Virus record (IMG/VR): IMGVR_UViG_3300047498_000057
Location: 1-20,748 of that record
DNA: 20,748 nt
Reading direction: 5' to 3' (one strand)
DNA from: a virus
The notes beneath the pieces are model-generated. The model was not told the DNA's origin and ran no database searches. It worked only from the letters and a program-made list of their open reading frames with translations. Positions 12,590-20,748 of this stretch are shown piece by piece (position 1 is the stretch's first letter; each line of letters starts with the position of its first letter). Position numbers and translations under genes: made by a program.

Positions 12590-14644
12590 TCAGTCCTTGC
12601 GGTAATACGATCCCGTCCAGCCGGCGGCGCCCAGCGGCAACCCCGGCATACCTTGCACCGGGGCCGAGAGGTGGTTGATAAGACGCTCCAAGGTGAAGTA
12701 GTTTCCGCCTCGTCTATGAGTAGTAATGGCTTCGTCGTGTACGTGTCCGACAAGATAAAACGAATCATTATGAGCACGCAGCATACCGGAAACAAGCACA
12801 TCCCGAGCAGCAGCTTGTACGGCATTCTCTGTCGTTTTGCCGCCATGACTGTCTATCCTCACCCAGCGATGTTTTGCATCTAAGCCCATGTGCGTGAGGA
12901 CATACTTCTCGTATGTTTCTACCTCGTCGTAATAGACGCCGGCCGCGGTCATCTTGCGCACGAGACGGCCAGTCGAGATAATCCGTTTCTGCATCTGTGG
13001 TTCGTAATAGAATATCGGGCGACCCGTCGGGAGCCACATCAAAAGAAACGGCTTACGCCGCTCGAAGCGAAGATGACCACACTGCACGGGCTCACCTGTC
13101 CGCATGCACTGGAGTATTGCGCGTTCTTGAGCGACCCACATGGCGGGGATTTCGGGATAAGTCTCCCGCCAGAGCTTGACGGCCTTGTGCGCGTCCTCTC
13201 TAGTCATGTTGACCCCCATTGCTTCCGCGTAGCCCCACAAGCCGGTACGCTTATCCAGTTTCGACTCTCCGCCACCTAGACGAAACCCGCAGCCGAGCGT
13301 CGGCGGTTTGCAGAACTTCCGCATCCACTTTTCGACTGCTTCGTAAAGCACCCGGAAGAAGACACTGGCAAAATCCATGTAAGGATCCTTGCCGCTCCTG
13401 AAGATCTCCAGCAAACGCGGACAGTTGGCCAGCCACGCTATGACGGCGGATTCAATCGATTTCAGGTCGGCGACCACGAATTCCAGGCCGTCCTCGACCC
13501 GGAAGGCGCTTCGAACAGTCCCGACAAGGCCAGCCATGGGCTCCATCATGAAGAGCTTGAGCGCTTCATAGTCACCAACCCGGACGATGCGCGTTAATTC
13601 GTCCAGGAGCGCGTCGTTGTCGAAGCCAGCCGGCCGCCCGGACAGGTTCTGTGTTTGGACTTTTCTGCCAGCCCAGCGACCCGTGCGGCCGGCGCCAGCC
13701 ATCTGGAAGAGGAATCGCATCCGGCTGTCGGCGCCGACGGACGCGAGAATCGCGTCATATTTCTTCACCGACGTGCGGGCTTGCCACTGCCGCAGCCGAA
13801 GAACCGCTTTGCACTCATCAGTGAGAGTGCCTTCGGCGAGCTCCTTGGTGACTGTATCCTTCCTCAAATCGCCAAACCGGTATCCTCGCTCTTGCAGCCA
13901 CGGCAGAAGCTGCTGGACCGATCCGGGATTCACCAAGCCGGTCAGTTCCGACATCTGCTCCGTCAGCTCAGCCTTCCGGCGCGCCGACATTGTAATAGCG
14001 TTACGAACGAACGTTAGGTCAACCGGCTTACCCCTGTCATTGATCGTTTGATCCATCTCGTAGACTTCGACAAGTTCGCGTTCTGGGACAGGGTAGGGGG
14101 CCAGTCGAATCCTGATCGCCCTCTCAGCAATGACGTCCTGAATGTTGTATTGACAGAACGTTTCCCAGTCTTCGGGATCTGTCGTCCAGTCGCGCCAGAC
14201 GTGCGGGTTGGCTTTTGTTGGCTTCTGCGGCATGGAGAACTGCCGGATGAGCCTCTTGCCCTCCTTATCCTTCGTCTTGTCGGCCGGGATTCCCATCGCT
14301 GAGCCGACGGCGTCCAGGCCGCCGCTGAAGCTCATCAGATAAGAATTGACCATCGTGCACCGCCAGCCCCTGACGGGCGAAGGAATCCCAGCCACGCGGT
14401 TCGTCGTCACCCGCTCAAATTGGGCGTTGAAGGCCATCTTGATGACGTCGGGGTCTTCTAGCGCCTCCACGAGCTCAACAGGCATGGGGCCGTCGCGCGC
14501 CTGCCAATGCTCGACTTTCCCGCCGTCGAACGCGTAGGCGGCCATGAGCACCCTCGTGGACGGATCAGCCGAATAGCGGTCGAGGCCTGCCGTCAACAGG
14601 TTGACGTCGCTGGCCGTCTCGTAGTCGAGCTCACAAGTCGCCAA
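12590..14644 (-). CDS. DNA polymerase, family A (Pol I-like) with 3'-5' exonuclease
   Basis: A TTG at 14644 with GGGAGG six bases upstream gives 684 residues starting right at the exonuclease motif; an ATG at 14707 would add 21 residues overlapping the previous gene. Exonuclease residues are D7 and E9 in CELDYETASD, with FNAQFER and YNIQDV as later exo motifs. In the polymerase domain RTGRWAG sits near 320-326, motif A is VVADLKSIESAVIAWLA with D393, a motif B-like region is RKFCKPPTLGCGFRLGGG, and motif C is HDE (636-638). It would be the phage replicative polymerase. There is no 5'-3' exonuclease domain. Motif A has Leu-Lys where phage relatives commonly show Phe/Tyr/Leu-Ser; the catalytic Asp is kept. 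Confidence 0.96.
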   Translation of the reverse strand: MATCELDYETASDVNLLTAGLDRYSADPSTRVLMAAYAFDGGKVEHWQARDGPMPVELVEALEDPDVIKMAFNAQFERVTTNRVAGIPSPVRGWRCTMVNSYLMSFSGGLDAVGSAMGIPADKTKDKEGKRLIRQFSMPQKPTKANPHVWRDWTTDPEDWETFCQYNIQDVIAERAIRIRLAPYPVPERELVEVYEMDQTINDRGKPVDLTFVRNAITMSARRKAELTEQMSELTGLVNPGSVQQLLPWLQERGYRFGDLRKDTVTKELAEGTLTDECKAVLRLRQWQARTSVKKYDAILASVGADSRMRFLFQMAGAGRTGRWAGRKVQTQNLSGRPAGFDNDALLDELTRIVRVGDYEALKLFMMEPMAGLVGTVRSAFRVEDGLEFVVADLKSIESAVIAWLANCPRLLEIFRSGKDPYMDFASVFFRVLYEAVEKWMRKFCKPPTLGCGFRLGGGESKLDKRTGLWGYAEAMGVNMTREDAHKAVKLWRETYPEIPAMWVAQERAILQCMRTGEPVQCGHLRFERRKPFLLMWLPTGRPIFYYEPQMQKRIISTGRLVRKMTAAGVYYDEVETYEKYVLTHMGLDAKHRWVRIDSHGGKTTENAVQAAARDVLVSGMLRAHNDSFYLVGHVHDEAITTHRRGGNYFTLERLINHLSAPVQGMPGLPLGAAGWTGSYYRKD

Positions 14645-15305
14645 TGTCGGCCTCCCAACCACCACCTTCGCCTTCCAAGTCTTCGAAGGTATCCTGTATA
14701 GCCTCATCGGAGACAGTGCTGTCGGCGAACGGCACGTAGACTTGTGGCAGTAGCTGGACGGCAGACAAGCCGGCGTTCACCCGCTTGCCGTAACTCTCCG
14801 AATTCTGCCACCAGGGCCGGATTAACATGTTGATCTTGCAACCGCCCTCGAGCCGTACTTTGCCGCCGCCGGCTATCTCGACCACCTCGCCGTGCTTGAG
14901 TGGCGTCTTGTTGGGGCGCAAGGCTTTCGGCGGATGCGATTCCTGCTCACGGGCAGACACGATCCACGCGCCTTTGTATTCAGCCTTTTCTTCATCCTCT
15001 CCTTTGCGGATGAACTTACGATCGGCCTTTATCCCTTCGCCTTTATTGTGCTCCTTCAGTATTCCGACAATGATGTCGTCACGGATGAAGCGGATAGCGG
15101 CGGCGTGCGTGGCAATCGGCAGAATGCCAATGCACTGGAAGCTTGGGCTCGACATCTGGCCAGTCTTCTTGTCGAGCTGGCCCGGTCTGGCCTTAGTCAC
15201 GAAGGGAAAGCTGGCCGTAATGCTCCGAAGGTAGAGTGTTCCATCGGAATAATACACGGCGAAACCGTCACTGGACTTCGATACGATCGTTCGCTCTGCG
15301 GGCAT
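14631..15305 (-). CDS. DUF2815 ssDNA-binding protein
   Basis: The ATG at 15305 follows the DUF2800 stop by one base; 224 residues. The N-terminal beta-rich core (GFAVYYSDGTLYLRSITASF, then KARPGQLD and FQCIGILPI) and the later NMLIRPWWQNSESYGKRVNAG, then LSAVQLL, match the DUF2815 family. Its members are regarded as OB-fold-like single-strand binding proteins and sit next to DUF2800 and polymerase genes in many phages. The C-terminus is acidic (DEAIQDTFEDLEGEG and EADIGDL), typical of SSBs that recruit partners through an acidic tail. The gene overlaps the polymerase start by 14 bases. Confidence 0.92.
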   Translation of the reverse strand: MPAERTIVSKSSDGFAVYYSDGTLYLRSITASFPFVTKARPGQLDKKTGQMSSPSFQCIGILPIATHAAAIRFIRDDIIVGILKEHNKGEGIKADRKFIRKGEDEEKAEYKGAWIVSAREQESHPPKALRPNKTPLKHGEVVEIAGGGKVRLEGGCKINMLIRPWWQNSESYGKRVNAGLSAVQLLPQVYVPFADSTVSDEAIQDTFEDLEGEGGGWEADIGDL

Positions 15306-15306
15306 G

Positions 15307-16578
15307 TCACTGGTTTTCCTGATTTTCGAACATGTCAAGGTCGTCGGGTGCTTCTTCCGCGCCCGGTTTGTCCTGCTTTAGCGTGGGTCGGCCCGGCGTA
15401 ATCTTGATGTAGGGTGCCAGGATCTTCGCGGCCGCGCTCTTTCGCAGCCCGGTTTGGACCATTTTCTCCTCTAGTTTTGCAGGCGAGAGGAACTTCCTCT
15501 CGTAGAGATCGTCCTCGTCGACACCGATGATTCCAAGGAGAGAAATCACCTCATCGACGTCAGCCACGGATCTGGATGATCGGCCAACGGCTATCATCCA
15601 TCGTTCGCCAATCCAGTCTGTTACCACCTCACCGTTAGTGAGGCGCCGCTCCAGCTCAATCGCGATATCGGCGAAAGCCTTCTCATAGACCTTCCGGAAA
15701 TCGAGAATCCTTGCCAGATGTCTCGTCTCCAAGGATTTCGCCACGATCTTCGGCAGGTGAGGCGTCTCGCCGGCCTCTAATCGAACTAACGCTCTGTTAC
15801 TCTCTGCCGGCGTGATCGTCTCATCGCCGAACGTCTGGTCGATCAGGTGATCCTGCACGGCGATCCGCGCGACACAGCCGACGTCGCGGCAGAACCGGCA
15901 TTGGCTGACACCAGGCACGCGTGGCGCGTCCTCCTGCCAGCACGCCGCCATGCGCTCCTTCGCGGACGCGGCAAACTCGAGCAGTTCAGCCCTCGAGCAC
16001 TCCCACGTGTCGAAGTGCCCGAGACGGGGCTGGCAAATGCATAGTCGAAAGGTATGGAAATCGTAGAGCCAGTCGTAGGCCCGGAACGCCCCATAGGCGT
16101 ACAGCATCAGTTGAGAATTTCGCTCTGCGAATACTTGCACTCCGACACCATATTTGGCGTCCTTGAGGACAAGGAGCCCCATCGAGCAGGCGGCAAAGTC
16201 ACACGTGCCTCCTTGGTTTGGTATTGGCGTCAAGTCGGAATAGTCAACACGCTTTTCGACGTAGTGTTGGCCCGGTTCCTCGATACACCAGTCAAAATAT
16301 TCAACAGCATACGCGATCATCTTCTCATCCACGGTGATCGAAAAGCCGTTCTCGATCACCGTCTGCGGGCCGCCGTCGAGGCGCGGCCGGACGCCCGCCT
16401 CGAGGAATTCGGCCGCGATACGGTGGAAAACCGTGCCTTGCGCCGCCTCGAATCCCGCAGTGTCCGGCCACGCTAGCTCTGCCCACAGGCTTCCAGGACA
16501 CACCAGATACCGATGCGACTTGCTTGCACCATATAAACTGTGCCCGTTCGCCTCTGCGGCTGAGACGTCAACGTTCAC
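15307..16578 (-). CDS. DUF2800 protein, Cas4/RecB-like PD-(D/E)xK nuclease
   Basis: The start is most likely the GTG at 16578 (423 aa); a TTG at 16626 would add 16 residues of poor-looking sequence, and neither has a strong ribosome-binding site. Early on there is HSLYGASKSHRYLVCPGS, typical of the family, then the nuclease core: GGTCDFAACS (Asp), LVLKDAKYGVGVQVFAERNS (D-x-K) and QLMLYAYGA. A cysteine group, CRFCRDVGC, lies near residue 230 and could join an upstream cysteine to bind metal or an Fe-S cluster as in Cas4, though that is not certain. The C-terminal half is helical. DUF2800 proteins occur with DUF2815 and polymerase and are thought to process DNA ends in phage replication or recombination. 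Confidence 0.92.
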   Translation of the reverse strand: MNVDVSAAEANGHSLYGASKSHRYLVCPGSLWAELAWPDTAGFEAAQGTVFHRIAAEFLEAGVRPRLDGGPQTVIENGFSITVDEKMIAYAVEYFDWCIEEPGQHYVEKRVDYSDLTPIPNQGGTCDFAACSMGLLVLKDAKYGVGVQVFAERNSQLMLYAYGAFRAYDWLYDFHTFRLCICQPRLGHFDTWECSRAELLEFAASAKERMAACWQEDAPRVPGVSQCRFCRDVGCVARIAVQDHLIDQTFGDETITPAESNRALVRLEAGETPHLPKIVAKSLETRHLARILDFRKVYEKAFADIAIELERRLTNGEVVTDWIGERWMIAVGRSSRSVADVDEVISLLGIIGVDEDDLYERKFLSPAKLEEKMVQTGLRKSAAAKILAPYIKITPGRPTLKQDKPGAEEAPDDLDMFENQENQ

Positions 16579-16670
16579 GAGGCTGGTACTCGATAGAGGC
16601 CTGGAGGGACGTCTCCGACAGCACAATCGCTGGCTGAGGACTGCCGCAGGTGCTACACCTACTGAGGCTG

Positions 16671-17030
16671 CTAGAGATCATCGTCTTCAACGGGCGGGGC
16701 AGATGCAGCCGCCGCCAGCGCGGCCTCTGCGGCAGCGATCACCGCGTCCCATTTCGGGGACGGGATGTCCTTCAGCTTTTCGGCGCCGCCGACCTCCCTG
16801 ATGATCCGTTTCGCTTCCGCCTCGCCCATTTCCTCTCTCACCCTGACGACCGCATTTGTCACGATCTCAAGGGTTGCGTTCGATTTCCGAACTGTAGTTG
16901 CCGCCGCCTTGGGTGGTGTGGCAGTAGCGGCAGGTACACCACCAGTAGTGGCGGGCTTCTTCCCCAGTAACGCGGTCGTGAGTTCTTTCACGGCGAGCGT
17001 GTTCTGGTCGAGCTTATCTTCTAGGCTCAT
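16671..17030 (-). CDS. 119-aa protein of unknown function, first gene of the operon
   Basis: The ATG at 17030 has AGGGGATTAGA just upstream, and is 22 bases from the predicted transcription start. The protein begins with a helix (MSLEDKLDQNTLAVKELTTA) and continues LLGKKP, a pattern I recall from small phage proteins located before DUF2800. A Pro/Ala/Thr linker follows, then a globular helical part (RVREEMGEAEAKRIIREVGG and KLKDIPSPKWDAVIAAAEAA) and an acidic end (PVEDDDL). The globular half looks like a small helical repeat also seen in phage DNA-binding or regulator proteins, but no function is established. Confidence 0.8.
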   Translation of the reverse strand: MSLEDKLDQNTLAVKELTTALLGKKPATTGGVPAATATPPKAAATTVRKSNATLEIVTNAVVRVREEMGEAEAKRIIREVGGAEKLKDIPSPKWDAVIAAAEAALAAAASAPPVEDDDL

Positions 17031-17058
17031 TCTAATCCCCTGTCTGTAACCGGCTTGA

Positions 17059-17087
17059 CTCTTATCCGGCGATCCGGTGAGTGTCAA
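17059..17087 (-). promoter_or_regulatory. Predicted sigma70-like promoter of the minus-strand operon
   Basis: On the minus strand TTGACA (17087-17082) is a perfect -35 box; 17 bases later TAAGAG (17064-17059) is a reasonable -10. It points at the ATG at 17030. Two ATCCGG copies (17064-17069 and 17072-17077) sit in the spacer and CCGGTGA occurs at 17074-17080 and again at 17114-17120, suggesting repressor sites. Confidence 0.55.
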
Positions 17088-17113
17088 ACGCCTGCACCGC
17101 GTAAGTCGAGAGA

Positions 17114-17160
17114 CCGGTGATTACTCACATTTGGTGCACTTTGGCACACAGCGATTATGT
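17114..17160 (+). promoter_or_regulatory. Possible operator and weak promoter for the primase-helicase gene
   Basis: Upstream of the plus-strand gene lies a short inverted pair GTGATTACTCAC (17117-17128) and possible -35/-10 boxes TTGGTG (17131-17136) and TTATGT (17155-17160), 18 bases apart. They are weak matches. The CCGGTGA sequence shared with the minus-strand promoter hints at joint control of both directions. Confidence 0.3.
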
Positions 17161-17181
17161 CGATAGAACACAGGGTTAACC

Positions 17182-19602
17182 ATGAACAAGCCGGGCAGAC
17201 TGCTGCGAGCTGCGCTTCGCTATGCCGGCATTGGCTGGCCGGTATTCCCACTAAACGAATATGGAATAGGGTTCGACTGCAAGGCGCCTCACCGGGCGTT
17301 AGGGAAGGAAGGGGGGCACCACTCAGCCACCACAGACGCTGTATGGATCACGAATTTTTGGGGTCAACACCCTAACGCCAACATCGGAATCTACCTGAAA
17401 GCGGCGGGCCTAATCGCAGTTGATATCGACCCCAAAAATGACGGATTCGTTAAGTTAAAAGAGCTCGAACGTGACCACGGTCCCATCACATCTAAGTGTG
17501 TGCAAATAACCGGCAGTGACGGCGCCCATCGCCTATTCGTGGCTCCGGTCGGACTACGGGCGCCGCCGGGAAAGGTGCTGAACACCAAAGGTTTAGACTT
17601 AAAATGGAATGGCTACATTGTGGCCGCTCCATCCATTCACCCGAATGGGAAACGGTATCACTGGCAAACGGGCGGGAGTCCTTTTGACGGGCACCCGCTC
17701 CCCGAGCTACCGGCGTGGGCGCTTGTACGTGGTGCAAGCAACTCATCTGCCGTGACGACAGGTGTTGCCGACCCGGATGAGATCGGTGGATTTGTCACCA
17801 AATGTCACGTCACAATCGAAGAGATGGCCGCGACGCTGGCCCTCATCCCGAACATCGACGAGGACTACGACGACTGGCTCAAGGTGTGCCAAGGCTGCTG
17901 GCACGAGAGCGACGGCAGTGAGGGAGGCCGGCTGCTTGCACTGGAATGGAGCGAAAAATCACCCAAACACGTGCGGAGCGAGTACGACAAGACCTGGGCT
18001 AGCTGCGATCACGCCGGGAAACACAACCCGGTCACCTTCAGGTTCGTGCTTGGGCTGGCTAAGCCTTTCCGGCAGGCCAAGCAGCAAGCCGTCATGTCCG
18101 ATCTAGACGGGTTCCTTGGCTCAGCCGCGACAGTGGCCGAACTGATGGCTAAAGCCGAGGAAATCTCGGAGATGGATCTCGACCACATCGACAGGTCAAG
18201 GGCTGCGATCGGATTCCAAGTCCACTATCTCAGGATCACAGGTGAGAAGGTGAGCCGGCCCGACGCCAAGCAGGCCGTGCGCCACAAGCCGTCGAAGGAC
18301 ACCAACGTGCCGGCGTGGCTGGCGCACTTCGCACACCTGGAACTGCCTGATACCTACTTCAGATCGACCACCGGGCAGGAACTACCGCCGGCTGAATTCG
18401 ACCGCCTGAATAATCGGCACCTCTTAACTCCCAAGCAGAAAGCGGAAGGGAAAACCATGCCAGCCAACAGACCATCGGATGTCGCGATCACCCGGTACAT
18501 GATCCCACAGGTCCATAATAAGATGTACCTGCCCAACGCCCCGCTCCTGTTCACGAAGGACGGGATCCCGTACGTCAATTCATTTCGGCCGTCCACTCTG
18601 CCTGGCCGGCGGGTGGGCCACACGCCGCGCGCAGAAGAGGTCGAGGCGATCCGTGTGGTCGAAGACCACTTCCGCTTTTTGATCCCCGATGACAGGGAGC
18701 GTGGGCTCCTACTGTCGTGGTTGTCCTACGTACTGCGTACCAAGTCGAGGCCAAGCTGGGGCATCATCGTCCACGGCCCCGAAGGTGTGGGTAAAAGCTT
18801 CATCGGGCAGTTGATGATGGCAGCGCTTGGCGAACCGAACGTCATCAAGATCACTCCAGCCACCTTGGAAGACAAGTTCAACGGGTGGGCCGAAGGCCAC
18901 TTGCTGGTCATAGTCGAAGAACTTAAGCTGCAAGGACACAACAGATTCGACGTTATCAACAAAATAAAGCCACTACTGACAGACCGGAACATACCTATAC
19001 GCCGTATGCATGTGGACACTTACAACGTTGTCAACACATCTTCTTACCTTATGTTTACCAATTTCCGGGATGCTTTGCCCATCAGTGACAATGATAGCCG
19101 GTACTTCATGGCGTCGACGCAACTAAAAACCTACGACGAGGTCAAGGCTCACGTCGAGGCCAACCCCGGGTACTACTCGACCTTGTTCGTTGCGCTAGAG
19201 GATCATTCCGACGCCTTGCGTGACTGGCTGTACGACCAGCAGCCGGTTGCTGAGTTCAACCCCAATTCGAGGGCTCCCTGGTCCGCCACCCACGAGCAAG
19301 CGGCCGAGGAGGGGCTATCCGACGAGCACCAGGATCTCCGCGACGCATGGCAAGGGGAGGCCACTCCTAGTCAGACAGGGCTGCTGTTCGACGTGACGGA
19401 GTGGCAGTTCGAGCGGGCCACGAGCGGGTTGCCGACGCTGAACGGGGTAAGCGTCGCGAGTCTCATGGCTGCTGAAGGCTTCCAACGTCTCTGTCGCGTC
19501 AAGTTAGACGACGTGTACCATATTTTCTATTCGCGCCAGCCACTGCGCTGGCCGACGAGTGACACCGCGCTGCGAGCGCAGATCCGCTTCATCGCGACCT
19601 AG
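17182..19602 (+). CDS. Prim-Pol / SF3 helicase fusion (phage primase-helicase)
   Basis: This 806-residue protein starts at an ATG at 17182 with AGGG seven bases upstream. The N-terminal Prim-Pol domain has AVDIDPKNDG with catalytic D81 and D83, DGAHRLF with H116 and GLDLKWNGYIVAAPSIHPNG near 137-156. A PriCT-2-like helical part follows (LIPNIDEDYDDWLKVCQG, about 221-238, and HVRSEYDKTWASC). The C-terminal SF3/D5-like (DUF5906-type) ATPase has Walker A GPEGVGKS (532-539), Walker B HLLVIVEELK (573-582) and a sensor Asn in YLMFTN. Such fusions prime and unwind DNA at phage and plasmid origins. It is the only plus-strand gene here and is divergent from the rest of the replication genes. Confidence 0.95.
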   Translation: MNKPGRLLRAALRYAGIGWPVFPLNEYGIGFDCKAPHRALGKEGGHHSATTDAVWITNFWGQHPNANIGIYLKAAGLIAVDIDPKNDGFVKLKELERDHGPITSKCVQITGSDGAHRLFVAPVGLRAPPGKVLNTKGLDLKWNGYIVAAPSIHPNGKRYHWQTGGSPFDGHPLPELPAWALVRGASNSSAVTTGVADPDEIGGFVTKCHVTIEEMAATLALIPNIDEDYDDWLKVCQGCWHESDGSEGGRLLALEWSEKSPKHVRSEYDKTWASCDHAGKHNPVTFRFVLGLAKPFRQAKQQAVMSDLDGFLGSAATVAELMAKAEEISEMDLDHIDRSRAAIGFQVHYLRITGEKVSRPDAKQAVRHKPSKDTNVPAWLAHFAHLELPDTYFRSTTGQELPPAEFDRLNNRHLLTPKQKAEGKTMPANRPSDVAITRYMIPQVHNKMYLPNAPLLFTKDGIPYVNSFRPSTLPGRRVGHTPRAEEVEAIRVVEDHFRFLIPDDRERGLLLSWLSYVLRTKSRPSWGIIVHGPEGVGKSFIGQLMMAALGEPNVIKITPATLEDKFNGWAEGHLLVIVEELKLQGHNRFDVINKIKPLLTDRNIPIRRMHVDTYNVVNTSSYLMFTNFRDALPISDNDSRYFMASTQLKTYDEVKAHVEANPGYYSTLFVALEDHSDALRDWLYDQQPVAEFNPNSRAPWSATHEQAAEEGLSDEHQDLRDAWQGEATPSQTGLLFDVTEWQFERATSGLPTLNGVSVASLMAAEGFQRLCRVKLDDVYHIFYSRQPLRWPTSDTALRAQIRFIAT

Positions 19603-19615
19603 CTGTACCCTCTCC

Positions 19616-19651
19616 GGGGCTCATTGGGGACTGATCCCCCTAATGAGCCCC
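19616..19651 (+). terminator. Long hairpin after the primase-helicase gene
   Basis: GGGGCTCATTGGGG (19616-19629) pairs with the later CCCC(C)TAATGAGCCCC across a 6-base loop, giving about 14 pairs with one bulge, 14 bases past the stop. No T-tract follows, so it is either a factor-assisted terminator, an RNA stabiliser or an origin element. Confidence 0.45.
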
Positions 19652-19700
19652 CCATTGAGCCCTGGCAAAACGGCCGTTAACTCATTCAAAGTTCTGGGTG

Positions 19701-19730
19701 TTACCGTTTTGGGGCCCAAGGGTTTATAAT
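19701..19730 (+). promoter_or_regulatory. Possible rightward promoter with perfect -10 box
   Basis: TATAAT at 19725-19730 is a perfect -10 box, with TTACCG at 19701-19706 as a weak -35, 18 bases apart. It points into the gene-poor region, so it could drive a small RNA or genes beyond the window. Only the -10 is persuasive. Confidence 0.3.
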
Positions 19731-20748
19731 TTCCAACCTATGCAGGCGAGAAAAAACGTAGTTAGTGTTGTCGTTGTGCAACGTTAGAGAAAAAATTCTT
19801 GCGTGTGGGGATCTGTCGTCGAGCCCGTGATCCCGTGAGCCCCTGGGATTTCTAACGTGGCTGAGCTAACCGTGGCCCGCCCGAACTCCGGCGAATTTCG
19901 AAATCGACCTCGCCGTGGCTGAGCAACTCGACGAAATCGGAAATTCCCTACCTGCACCGTAGGTGATTAAAGTCGTATCGTTCCGGAATGCCGATTGTTA
20001 CGGGCCTTAAGGGGTCGGCGTGGCAAAATTGAAAAGGGCTCAGCGCCCCCGCCTTACGAACGTTCGTTAGGCAAAGGACCCAAACGGGGTGTCCTAACAT
20101 ACTAAAATCTGCAACGATGGCGGATAACCGCCAAATTCTAACGGAAACTGCCAAATTCCGGATGCCCGCGCTCACGCGATGCGCCATTCATTGTAACACC
20201 GATGGCATTTTGGCCGATGGCGGGTGGCGTGGCCTTGGCGATGGCCAGCCGGCCGGGCTGGACACCCCCCGCACGGCAGCCTGGAGGGGTCGCCAGTGCC
20301 CGCGCGCAGGGGGTTCGGCTGCTCCCCTACCCGCCCGGCGGTCGAGCCGCTGGCGCGTGGCTGTGGTGGCTGCAATCGAGGGTTGCGAGTTGGCACACAC
20401 CATGGTCAGCCCGGATGGCCGCGGGACTGCTTGCCATAGTGCAAAAGTTGCGTGTCAAATTGGGGTGGTGAGCGGACCCATCCTGCCGCGTGCCAGACGT
20501 GACCGGTAAACCGTTTTTCCGGGCCGCTGATGGCAGTCTGGCCAGTGGTTGGCCCAACCGCACACGAGACAAGCCGATTGGCGCTGGCGAGGCTGTACGC
20601 GGCTCGTGACGCACGCAAGCGCACACAATCGGCACACGCAATAGCGTATCCGCTATGCAAACGACGCAAGTCTAGGGATTCCGCCAAAAATACCGCTTGA
20701 CACAACGGCAGTATACATGCCTAGTCGGGACAAGCGGCGCCAATATAA

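Larger units (their letters stand above)
19603..20748. other. 1.1-kb region without recognisable genes, rich in palindromes
   Basis: After the primase-helicase no frame looks like a real gene: those present are short, low-complexity or overlapping, with no family match I know. The first half has AT-rich patches (19720-19800) and palindromes AACGGCCGTT (19669-19678), ATTTCGAAAT (19895-19904) and ACGAACGTTCGT (20056-20067). CGTGGCTGAGC occurs twice (19856-19866 and 19914-19924), and GCCAAATTC twice near 20130-20156. An imperfect hairpin AGGACCCAAACGGGGTGTCCT lies at about 20076-20096. The second half is GC-rich and featureless. A replication origin or control region next to the primase-helicase is a reasonable guess. 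Confidence 0.5.

Noticed and set aside
17184-19600. Minus-strand frames inside the primase-helicase gene
   Set aside because: They are shadows of a long frame with clear Prim-Pol and SF3 motifs.
20117-20705. Overlapping small frames on both strands, including a Cys-rich one at 20455-20637 (CRLC...CLVCGW)
   Set aside because: The CxxC pairs resemble a small zinc protein, but the start is a GTG with no good ribosome-binding site, other frames overlap equally well, and no family is recognised.
20630-20748. TTGACA near 20695 as a promoter at the right edge
   Set aside because: There is no fitting -10 box at 16-18 bases; the nearby TATACA is only nine bases away.

Overview
The window is a piece of a tailed double-stranded DNA phage or prophage (Caudoviricetes). 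It carries a lambda-type packaging and head module (terminase small and large subunits, a gpW-like joining protein, a lambda-family portal), a complete phage replication set and an endolysin. No integrase, tail genes, tRNA or rRNA were seen, so phage and prophage cannot be told apart. GC content is high and Shine-Dalgarno-type starts are common, which fits a Gram-negative, GC-rich host, but the sequence alone does not name a genus.

Layout. From about 17030 down to 1, everything reads on the minus strand as one tightly packed operon, with many 4-base start/stop overlaps (ATGA, GTGA, TTGA). In transcription order it holds: a 119-residue protein, a DUF2800 Cas4/RecB-like nuclease, a DUF2815 ssDNA-binding protein, family A DNA polymerase, four small unknown proteins, a DPPY DNA methyltransferase, a 70-residue protein, a small one-helix membrane protein, an NPPF DNA methyltransferase, a GH24 endolysin, an 85-residue protein, an IS200/IS605 element (tnpA + tnpB), a CRISPR-like repeat array, a VRR-NUC nuclease, a winged-helix protein, an 84-residue protein, an SNF2-type helicase, terminase small and large subunits, gpW and the start of the portal. 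A near-consensus promoter (TTGACA, 17 bp, TAAGAG at 17059-17087) heads the operon. On the plus strand, 17182-19602 encodes a Prim-Pol/SF3 helicase fusion from the same divergent intergenic region. The last 1.1 kb (19603-20748) has no recognisable gene but contains a long hairpin, palindromes and a possible promoter.

How it works together. Primase-helicase, polymerase, ssDNA-binding protein, the two nucleases and the SNF2 helicase form a self-sufficient replication/recombination set. The methyltransferases probably modify phage DNA against restriction. Endolysin plus a candidate holin would give lysis, and terminase, gpW and portal handle packaging.

The most unusual part is 6781-7230. Four near-identical 36-bp units (GTTT...AAAC ends, inner CCCCC/GGGGG stem) are separated by three unrelated spacers of exactly 30 bp, with three decayed units beyond them. 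The array has no cas genes beside it, sits inside the phage operon and abuts the right end of a TnpB-encoding insertion sequence. It may be a phage-carried mini-CRISPR array, a repeat-mimic (RNA anti-CRISPR-like) locus or another kind of RNA/DNA repeat. The first repeat unit is not coding, which argues against a repetitive-protein explanation.
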